A stretch of 7,288 bases of DNA, taken from the NCBI GenBank assembly GCA_019752975.1, contig JAIELM010000192.1, positions 1-7,288 of the forward strand, written 5' to 3'. Positions 1 through 7,288 of the stretch are shown here, one piece after another. Numbering within the stretch: the stretch's first letter is position 1; each line of letters opens with the position of its first letter. Source of the stretch: Undibacterium sp. (GTDB lineage: Bacteria > Pseudomonadota > Gammaproteobacteria > Burkholderiales > Burkholderiaceae_D). A program made the position numbers and the translations under genes. The notes under the pieces were generated by a model. The model was not told where the DNA came from and searched no databases. It worked only from the letters and a program-made list of their open reading frames with translations.

Positions 1-454
1 CCACCCCGTGGCGCACACCATTGGCAAGTGTTTGCCAATCTGTCACAGCGGTGTCGATGAATGCGACCTCTTTACGAGCTGGTATAGCCGTTGTGTCAGT
101 CGGTTGTTGTAGACCCAAAAGATTGGCCGACTCAGTAGTCAAGTCTTGGGATGTGGCAGTCGGAGGGCTAAAGGGGAGAGGTTCGTTGCCATAACCATCT
201 AGGTTATCAATTGAAACAGTGCTACTGCCAAGCTTGAGAGTACCAGTCGTACCAAAGCTGTTGAAATGAAGAGCATCTGGCTTACCGAGCTGTTTAAAAT
301 TACCCGAGAAATCGCTGAGATTGCTTTCAATGAAGATCACCTCTTTACGTAGTTCTCCACCTGTCAACGATGCAGGTGGACTAGCCTCAAGAGGTGAAAT
401 ATTTGAGATTTCATTCGAGGTAATAAACTCGTTTAGCTTTTGCTCTTTTTTCAT
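1..454 (-). CDS. N-terminal part of a probable DUF4347-type large surface/secreted protein (partial, runs off left edge)
   Basis: An open frame of 151 codons starts at ATG 454-452 and is still open at base 1. The start is supported by AGGG five bases upstream and by a good promoter further up. The product begins MKKEQKLNEF, is hydrophilic and shows no Sec signal peptide. Residues 36-49 (start RKEVIFIESN) and 127-140 (start RKEVAFIDTA) are two copies of one motif. The second continues as TDWQTLANGV, which resembles the first strand and helix of DUF4347, a domain found near the N-terminus of very large repeat-rich adhesin-like proteins in betaproteobacteria and cyanobacteria. The linker at about 93-125 is rich in Ser, Thr and Pro. 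If the family call is right, export would probably use a C-terminal type I signal outside the window; that is inference. The gene lies downstream of the atp operon in the same orientation, but terminators and its own promoter separate them. The reading frame is near certain; the family call is moderate. Confidence 0.72.
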   Translation of the reverse strand, partial: MKKEQKLNEFITSNEISNISPLEASPPASLTGGELRKEVIFIESNLSDFSGNFKQLGKPDALHFNSFGTTGTLKLGSSTVSIDNLDGYGNEPLPFSPPTATSQDLTTESANLLGLQQPTDTTAIPARKEVAFIDTAVTDWQTLANGVRHGV

Positions 455-543
455 AGATGCCCTACTAGATGTTTGAGAGATTTCACATAGAAATTTTTTT
501 ATGTGCAATTGATATTAAACTAATTTACTTAACTAATCGGTCA

Positions 544-571
544 ATTATAACAAAAAGATGTGACCGTACAA
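544..571 (-). promoter_or_regulatory. Sigma70-like promoter for the DUF4347-type gene
   Basis: On the minus strand, TTGTAC (571-566) is followed by a 16-bp spacer and a perfect TATAAT (549-544). The predicted transcript start is near 537, giving an AT-rich leader of about 83 nt before the ATG at 454. The leader can form a small hairpin (CACATA 484-489 with TATGTG 500-505). Two AACTAAT direct repeats (518-524 and 531-537) sit around the predicted start and could be an operator. The promoter is seen by consensus match only. Confidence 0.6.
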
Positions 572-910
572 TTTCCAATGCTATTTTTTTGAGCATCTTA
601 GTATTCCCCCCAACACTTCAACAACATTCTCGACCTAAACCTAGATACGGTATGCCTACCAAGCAAAACTAGCGAATCGAGAACACACTGCTCGGCTGGG
701 AGGTGGTGTCACATGGCATGCATGAGCGGTTATTGCACATCGAACGCGATGATCTGATTCGACATTGAGGTTCCAACGATGCAATCGGTGGAGGTGTTTC
801 CATCAAAGCTTATTTCGCCTAGCGCTTGATCAATAATCTTAAACGGGGGAGGGCATTTACGCCATTTTGGGATAACCGATGTCGACTTCCAAACGCAAGC
901 TAGAACCATG
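572..910. other. Intergenic stretch without a supportable gene; possible decayed coding DNA
   Basis: No gene is convincing here. On the plus strand, 673-768 is open and reads plausibly like protein (RIENTLLGWE, then HERLLHIERD), ends at TGA 766-768, and the same frame continues to a TAG at 820-822. On the minus strand, 730-909 is a 59-codon ORF (MVLACVWKST at its start, NQIIAFDVQ at its end) with no ribosome binding site and a terminator hairpin directly upstream. The two frames overlap on opposite strands, so at most one was ever coding. I recognise neither; a degraded gene or mobile-element remnant is possible but not shown. Confidence 0.3.
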
Positions 911-940
911 AAAACCGGCGGTAATTAATCCGCCGTTTTT
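911..940. terminator. Second intrinsic terminator, bidirectional in form
   Basis: A perfect 6-bp GC stem (CGGCGG 916-921 with CCGCCG 930-935) has an 8-nt loop, TAATTAAT. It is followed by TTTTT (936-940) on the plus strand and preceded by AAAA (911-914), so the minus strand also gets a T run. On the minus strand it lies about 60 bp beyond the main atp terminator and would catch read-through towards the DUF4347-type gene. No plus-strand gene is evident that would need it. Confidence 0.6.
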
Positions 941-1002
941 GGGACTACGCAAATTGAAATATTCTCGTGAACCGTGGACTTAACAAGGGTAAATTATGAA
1001 AT

Positions 1003-1028
1003 AAAAAAGCAGCCTCAGCTGCTTTTTT
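1003..1028 (-). terminator. Intrinsic terminator of the atp operon
   Basis: A perfect 11-bp stem (1003-1013 with 1018-1028) has a 4-nt loop. Its core is AGCAGC / GCTGCT and it is flanked by A6 on one side and T6 on the other, so it can work on both strands. It begins 32 nt after the atpC stop codon, the expected place for the end of the operon transcript. Confidence 0.88.
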
Positions 1029-1060
1029 ACGTTTGACTTATTGCTTATGACTGAAAAAAA

Positions 1061-1483
1061 TTAGCGCTTGTGGCGTAATTTTTGTATCGCTGCCAATTGC
1101 GCAATGGCAGAAGCCAACTCGGCTTGTGCTTGTGCGTAATCAATGCTGGCATCGTGATTGACCAAGGCCTCTTCGGCTAATTTCTTAGCTTCATTAGCTT
1201 TAGCTTCATCTAAATCAGTACCACGAATCGCGGTATCGGCCAAGACAGTTACTGCATTGGGCTGAACTTCTAAGATACCACCGGCGACGAACACGAATTC
1301 TTCTTCGCTCTTACCTACTAGCTTAATGCGTACTGCGCCTGGCTTAATACGTGTGATCAATGGTGTGTGTGAAGGGTAGATACCCAACTCACCTGATTCA
1401 CCCGGCAAGGCCACGAATTCGGCCTCGCCAGAGAAGATCAACTCCTCGGCGGAAACCACATCAACGTGTATTGTATGTGCCAT
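1061..1483 (-). CDS. atpC: F1Fo ATP synthase subunit epsilon
   Basis: The product is the 140-residue epsilon subunit, part of the F1 central stalk. With gamma it couples Fo rotation to the catalytic heads, and its C-terminal helices can inhibit ATP hydrolysis. The N-terminal beta-sandwich (about 1-85) contains the family signature [14 protein letters not shown] (31-44). Residues 90-138 form the Ala/Glu-rich helical hairpin and the protein ends LRHKR. I chose ATG 1483-1481 ([10 protein letters not shown]) because AAGG lies six bases upstream and the family starts there. A longer frame from GTG 1555 would add 24 residues, but about half of these (including DSRLREKDG) are translated from the inverted repeat at 1516-1540, so it should be rejected. 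It is the last gene of the operon, 189 nt after atpD, with a terminator 32 nt downstream. Confidence 0.97.
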   Translation of the reverse strand: MAHTIHVDVVSAEELIFSGEAEFVALPGESGELGIYPSHTPLITRIKPGAVRIKLVGKSEEEFVFVAGGILEVQPNAVTVLADTAIRGTDLDEAKANEAKKLAEEALVNHDASIDYAQAQAELASAIAQLAAIQKLRHKR

Positions 1484-1515
1484 GTTTAACCTTTGTTTGT
1501 TGTCGGCTTTTACGC

Positions 1516-1625
1516 CGTCTTTCTCGCGTAGGCGGGAATCTAGTATCAAGCTCACTGCACGAAGTTCTGCACTCTATCGCTGTATACCGTTAAAGCTCTG
1601 GATTCCCGCCTGCGCGGGAAAGACG
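1516..1625. repeat. 110-bp inverted-repeat element (dRS3-like / MITE-like) between atpD and atpC
   Basis: The arms 1516-1540 and 1601-1625 are inverted copies of 25 bp with two mismatches. Each arm contains an inner hairpin of the TTCCCGC/GCGGGAA type with a 4-nt loop; this inner pairing is perfect in the right arm (1603-1620) and imperfect in the left. The arm core resembles the short intergenic repeat ATTCCC-N8-GGGAAT (dRS3) known from Neisseria and similar repeats common in other proteobacteria. The 60-bp middle (1541-1600) has no gene. The element sits entirely in the atpD-atpC gap and explains most of its 189 nt. In the transcript it could fold as one long hairpin or two short ones and may affect atpC expression or mRNA processing; that is inference. 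Confidence 0.82.
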
Positions 1626-1672
1626 ACTAAAAAACAAAACCACATTTTTTCTTTTAATTTAAAAGTAAAAAA

Positions 1673-3990
<2,318 letters not shown>

Positions 3991-4017
3991 TGCTGCTTAC
4001 TCCCTCAGCTCCAGTAA

Positions 4018-5559
4018 TTAGAATTCGCCAGATTTCTTGAAATCAGCAATCGCAGCAGCCATGGCAGCTTCGCCATCTTTGTCCATTTGCTTGGTTTCTT
4101 CGATCTTGGCGAGCAAGGCGCTATGACTAGTCTTCAAGAAACTATGCAGGCCGGCTTCGAAAGACAATACTTTCTTCACCGCGACATCATCCAAGAAACC
4201 CTTGTTGACCGCGAATAAAGTCGAGGCCATCAAAGAGATAGACAAAGGCGCATATTGTGCTTGCTTGAGCAACTCAGTTACACGTGCACCGCGATCTAAT
4301 TGCTTACGTGTAGATTCGTCTAGGTCAGAAGCGAACTGGGCAAATGCAGCCAATTCACGATACTGCGCCAAGTCAGTACGAATACCACCGGAAAGGTTTT
4401 TGATGACCTTAGTTTGAGCAGCACCACCAACACGAGAAACAGAAATACCGGCATTAATCGCAGGACGGATACCAGCGTTAAACAAGGAAGTTTCCAAGAA
4501 AATCTGACCGTCGGTAATTGAAATAACGTTGGTTGGAACGAAAGCAGAAACGTCACCTGCTTGGGTTTCAATGATAGGCAAAGCAGTCAATGAACCAGTC
4601 TTACCTTTGACCGCACCGTCAGTAAATTTCTCAACGTAGTCAGGGTTAACCCGCGCTGCACGTTCCAATAAACGGGAGTGCAAATAGAATACGTCACCTG
4701 GATAAGCTTCGCGACCTGGTGGACGGCGCAGCAACAGAGAAACCTGACGGTAAGCCACCGCTTGCTTAGACAAATCATCGTACACGATCAAAGCATCTTC
4801 GCCACGATCACGGAAGTATTCGCCCATGGCGCAACCGGAGTACGCTGAAACATATTGCATGGCGGCAGACTCAGAAGCCGTTGCTGCAACCACAATAGTG
4901 TATTCCATGGCGCCGTGGATTTCTAAAGAGCGAACCACGTTTTTAACGGAAGAAGCTTTTTGACCAATCGCCACATAGATACATGTCACGCCTTGACCTT
5001 TTTGATTGATGATGGCATCGATCGCGACGGCGGTTTTACCCGTTTGACGATCACCAATGATCAATTCGCGTTGACCACGACCAACAGGCACCATAGAGTC
5101 AATTGACTTCAAGCCTGTTTGTAGAGGTTGAGAAACGGATTGACGAGCAATAACGCCCGGTGCAATCTTTTCGATAGGCGCACTCAACTTAGCGTTGATA
5201 GGACCTTTACCGTCGATAGGTTGACCTAGGGCATTGACCACGCGACCGCGTAGTTCTGGACCGATAGGCACTTCCAAAATACGGCCTGTGCACTTAACGA
5301 TATCGCCTTCGGAAATATGTTCATAGTCACCGAGAATAACGGAGCCGACTGAATCACGTTCCAAGTTCAAAGCCAAACCAAAAGTATTACCTGGGAATTC
5401 CAACATCTCACCTTGCATCGCATCGGATAAACCGTGGATGCGGCAGATGCCGTCGGTAACGGAAATAACCGTACCTTGATTACGAATTTCAGCGGAATCG
5501 CCAAGGCCTTGAATCCGGCTCTTGATCAATTCACTGATTTCTGATGGGTTGAGTTGCAT
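4018..5559 (-). CDS. atpA: F1Fo ATP synthase subunit alpha
   Basis: This 513-residue alpha subunit alternates with beta in the F1 head, holds non-catalytic nucleotide sites and supplies the arginine finger to the catalytic site. In order, there is an N-terminal beta-barrel (about 25-95), a nucleotide-binding domain with Walker A GDRQTGKT (169-176, Lys175), a Walker B strand ALIVYDD (256-262), and the finger motif SVSRVGG (373-379, Arg376). An all-helical C-terminal domain ends in FKKSGEF. Residue numbers coincide with the well-studied E. coli alpha (Lys175, Arg376). The start ATG 5559-5557 (MQLNPSEIS) has GGAG five bases upstream. It lies 49 nt after atpH and 27 nt before atpG. Confidence 0.99.
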   Translation of the reverse strand: MQLNPSEISELIKSRIQGLGDSAEIRNQGTVISVTDGICRIHGLSDAMQGEMLEFPGNTFGLALNLERDSVGSVILGDYEHISEGDIVKCTGRILEVPIGPELRGRVVNALGQPIDGKGPINAKLSAPIEKIAPGVIARQSVSQPLQTGLKSIDSMVPVGRGQRELIIGDRQTGKTAVAIDAIINQKGQGVTCIYVAIGQKASSVKNVVRSLEIHGAMEYTIVVAATASESAAMQYVSAYSGCAMGEYFRDRGEDALIVYDDLSKQAVAYRQVSLLLRRPPGREAYPGDVFYLHSRLLERAARVNPDYVEKFTDGAVKGKTGSLTALPIIETQAGDVSAFVPTNVISITDGQIFLETSLFNAGIRPAINAGISVSRVGGAAQTKVIKNLSGGIRTDLAQYRELAAFAQFASDLDESTRKQLDRGARVTELLKQAQYAPLSISLMASTLFAVNKGFLDDVAVKKVLSFEAGLHSFLKTSHSALLAKIEETKQMDKDGEAAMAAAIADFKKSGEF

Positions 5560-5608
5560 ATTAACTCCAAAAAATTATTCACAACAACCTAAGCAAAGCT
5601 TGAGCTGC

Positions 5609-6154
5609 TTAAGCGGTTAAGGCATGGTGCATCTGTTGTAACTTGGCGCGTACTGAAGTATCTAGCACTTGATCACCCACCACCACACGAACGCCGCCAA
5701 TTAAGGCCGCATCGATGGTTACATGGGGATACAACTTGCGATTAAACTTCTTTTCTAATGCGGCAGTAACTTCATTTAACTGTGCTGGAGAGAGTGCAAA
5801 TGCGCTGAAAATTTCTGCGTCAGATGCTCCTGCGTCGGCATTTTTCAAAGACAAAAATTGCGTGGCAATTTCAGGCAATGCGGCTAAACGCTTATAGCCA
5901 GCCAAAGTCTCTATGAAATTCTTTGCCTCAGGCGTCACTGGTGACTTCAACACAGACAAGAAAGCCTCAGCAGCTAAGGCTGTTGAGACTTTAGGGTTGT
6001 GTGCCAAAGCGACGACATCAGGATGTGCTGCTACCTGCGCCATTTCCGATACCAATTCTGTCCATGCAGCGAGTTTGACAGAATCGTTACCCGATTTAGC
6101 GACACGAAACAAAGCTTCTGCATACGGCCTAGCGATGGTTGCGAGTTCTGCCAT
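5609..6154 (-). CDS. atpH: F1Fo ATP synthase subunit delta
   Basis: This 181-residue delta subunit (OSCP homologue) ties the peripheral stalk (subunit b) to the top of the alpha3beta3 head as part of the stator. The N-terminal helical bundle starts with the family pattern [16 protein letters not shown] (5-20). The C-terminal domain carries [21 protein letters not shown] (about 152-172), the usual delta signature, and ends MHHALTA. Length is close to the usual 177-180 residues. The start codon lies only two bases after the atpF stop (TAA TC ATG) and has only a weak ribosome binding site, so translation is probably coupled to atpF. The next gene, atpA, follows after 49 nt. Confidence 0.97.
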   Translation of the reverse strand: MAELATIARPYAEALFRVAKSGNDSVKLAAWTELVSEMAQVAAHPDVVALAHNPKVSTALAAEAFLSVLKSPVTPEAKNFIETLAGYKRLAALPEIATQFLSLKNADAGASDAEIFSAFALSPAQLNEVTAALEKKFNRKLYPHVTIDAALIGGVRVVVGDQVLDTSVRAKLQQMHHALTA

Positions 6155-6156
6155 GA

Positions 6157-6627
6157 TTACAGCTCAGTCTTCAACAAGTTCAACATCTCGGCATGAGCTT
6201 CGGCATTGACTTCACGTTTCAAAATTTGCTCAGCGCCTTTTACCGCCAACACAGCAACTTGGTCACGCAATTCTTCACGTGCTTTCGCCACTAAGCTGTC
6301 AGCTTCTGCCTTAGCCGCAGCGATAATACGCGCTGCTTCTTCGGCGGCGGTATGCACCGCTTCTTCATGAATCAAAGCTGCACGTTTTTCGGCGTGCGCA
6401 ATATGCTGCAAACCTTCTTCACGCGCACCAGCTAATTCCACTTGGATTCTTTTTTCCGCAGCCAGTTTTTCGGCTTGACCAAGGTCAGCAGCCGCGAGTC
6501 CGTCTGCGATTTTTTTCATACGGGCATCAATTGCGTTAATCACCGGCGGCCATACGAATTTCATCGTAAATAGCGCCAAAATAAAAAACACAATGGCCTG
6601 ATAGATCATTGTTTGATTCAGATTCAT
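6157..6627 (-). CDS. atpF: F1Fo ATP synthase subunit b (peripheral stalk)
   Basis: This 156-residue subunit b forms, as a dimer, the peripheral stalk linking subunit a in the membrane to delta and alpha in F1. A single hydrophobic segment (about 8-26, [19 protein letters not shown]) is followed by [18 protein letters not shown], typical of proteobacterial b. The rest is a long charged Ala/Glu/Lys-rich helix with heptad character that dimerises. It ends [10 protein letters not shown]. Length equals the usual 156. I took the first ATG (6627-6625, MNLNQTM), which has AAGGA seven bases upstream and matches the family start; the Met at position 7 lies too close to the membrane helix. It follows atpE by 67 nt, a gap with a strong hairpin, and runs directly into atpH. 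Confidence 0.97.
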   Translation of the reverse strand: MNLNQTMIYQAIVFFILALFTMKFVWPPVINAIDARMKKIADGLAAADLGQAEKLAAEKRIQVELAGAREEGLQHIAHAEKRAALIHEEAVHTAAEEAARIIAAAKAEADSLVAKAREELRDQVAVLAVKGAEQILKREVNAEAHAEMLNLLKTEL

Positions 6628-6654
6628 CTTCGTTTCCTTGTATAAATGATCGTT

Positions 6655-6676
6655 CCGTAAGCCTCAAGGCTTACGG
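6655..6676 (-). promoter_or_regulatory. Perfect RNA hairpin between atpE and atpF
   Basis: CCGTAAGCC (6655-6663) pairs perfectly with GGCTTACGG (6668-6676) across a 4-nt loop. In the minus-strand transcript the hairpin begins 18 nt after the atpE stop codon and ends 27 nt before the atpF start, clear of the atpF ribosome binding site. No T run follows it, so it is not a standard terminator. A plausible role is to protect the atpE 3' end from exonucleases, or partial attenuation, so that more c than b subunit is made; this is inference. Confidence 0.6.
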
Positions 6677-6694
6677 TAAGAAAAGGAAATCCAA

Positions 6695-6992
<298 letters not shown>

Positions 6993-7031
6993 TTCTATGA
7001 ATCCTCGTTGAAGGAATCATCAACGTTGGAT

Positions 7032-7096
7032 GTAGGGCGGGTTCAACCCGCGCCGACTATCCGTCCATCCATCCGCGCGGGTTGCACCCGCCCTAC
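7032..7096. repeat. GTAGGGCGGGTT-type inverted repeat in the atpB-atpE gap
   Basis: The arms 7032-7053 and 7075-7096 are 22-bp inverted copies with one mismatch, separated by 21 bp. Each arm contains its own small palindrome (GCGGGT, 3-nt loop, ACCCGC). The motif GTAGGGCGGGTTCAACCCGC belongs to a type of extragenic repeat seen many times in proteobacterial genomes. It would form a very stable hairpin in the atp transcript. There is no T run beside it, so termination is not expected to be efficient. Confidence 0.82.
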
Positions 7097-7115
7097 GAAA
7101 TTACATCCCCAACAA

Positions 7116-7216
7116 GGGGCTTACGCAAACTCGTTCCAGCTAGGCGCGTCGTCGCAGACAGTACTTTAGTACGGCAAGACGACGCAACAACGCTGGGGCG
7201 AGTTTTCGCAAGCGCC
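7116..7216. repeat. 101-bp imperfect palindromic element abutting atpB
   Basis: The two halves are imperfect inverted copies. The outer 25 positions from 7116 and from 7216 match at 20 sites (shared blocks AAACTCG and CCAGC). An inner GCGTCGTC block matches with a one-base offset, and the centre is GTACT-TT-AGTAC (7161-7172). It lies between the first repeat and the atpB stop, leaving only two bases before the stop codon. It looks like a complete small non-coding repeat unit (REP- or MITE-like) and has no ORF of note. The name and family are not certain. Confidence 0.7.
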
Positions 7217-7218
7217 TA

Positions 7219-7288
7219 TTAATGTGCTTCGTGCGCTTGACCCATGTACACCAAGGTCAACATCATGAAAATAAACGCTTGCAAGAAC
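7219..7288 (-). CDS. atpB: F1Fo ATP synthase subunit a, C-terminal end (partial, runs off right edge)
   Basis: The last 22 codons and the TAA stop (7221-7219) of atpB are present; the rest lies beyond the right edge. The peptide FLQAFIFMMLTLVYMGQAHE followed by AH is the typical C-terminus of subunit a, the membrane stator that forms the proton half-channels beside the c-ring. The visible part is the end of the last membrane helix and the short His-containing tail. The conserved channel Arg is outside the window. It is the most upstream operon gene seen here, and a palindromic repeat starts two bases after its stop codon. Confidence 0.95.
   Translation of the reverse strand, partial: FLQAFIFMMLTLVYMGQAHEAH

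Noticed and set aside
469..672. Plus-strand 67-codon ORF
   Set aside because: It overlaps the promoter and AT-rich leader of the minus-strand gene, has no ribosome site, and its composition (Ile/Phe/Leu rich, then Pro/Gln/Arg) looks like chance translation.
4320..4778. Two minus-strand ORFs of 83 and 63 codons inside atpA
   Set aside because: They are out-of-frame shadows of a perfectly conserved alpha subunit gene.
7032..7216. CRISPR-like or tRNA/sRNA gene in the repeat-rich gap
   Set aside because: The repeats are inverted, of two different types and not regularly spaced; no tRNA cloverleaf or promoter-plus-terminator unit is visible.

Overview
The window is almost entirely an F1Fo ATP synthase (atp) operon, read on the minus strand from right to left. 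The order is atpB (only its 3' end), atpE, atpF, atpH, atpA, atpG, atpD, atpC, which is the standard proteobacterial a-c-b-delta-alpha-gamma-beta-epsilon order. All complete subunits have normal lengths and intact catalytic motifs, so the enzyme should be functional. Protein sequence style (156-aa subunit b, 80-aa subunit c with an Asp ion site, 513-aa alpha, 467-aa beta) points to a betaproteobacterium, probably Burkholderiales and perhaps an Oxalobacteraceae/Undibacterium-like genome. That placement is recognition, not a computed result.

Layout. Bases 1-454 hold the 5' end of a second minus-strand gene, which runs off the left edge. It looks like the start of a large surface or secreted protein of the DUF4347 type and has its own sigma70-like promoter at 544-571. 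Bases 455-1060 are intergenic: the promoter, an AT-rich leader, a stretch with only weak coding-like character, and two intrinsic terminators (911-940 and 1003-1028) that close the atp operon. Bases 1061-7288 are the atp genes.

The core genes atpF-H-A-G-D are tightly packed (gaps of 2 to 49 nt). Two gaps are unusually wide because they carry repeat DNA. The 189-nt atpD-atpC gap holds a 110-bp element with 25-bp inverted ends of the 'TTCCCGC..GCGGGAA' type. The 281-nt atpB-atpE gap holds two adjacent palindromic repeats (7032-7096 and 7116-7216), followed by a U-rich leader in front of atpE. A further perfect 9-bp hairpin lies just after atpE. The c-subunit gene, whose product is needed in about ten copies per enzyme, is therefore bracketed by RNA structure on both sides.

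I see no new defence, mobile or biosynthetic system here. The points most worth checking are the repeat insertions inside an essential operon, their possible effect on subunit stoichiometry, and the partial DUF4347-type gene with a repeated motif.
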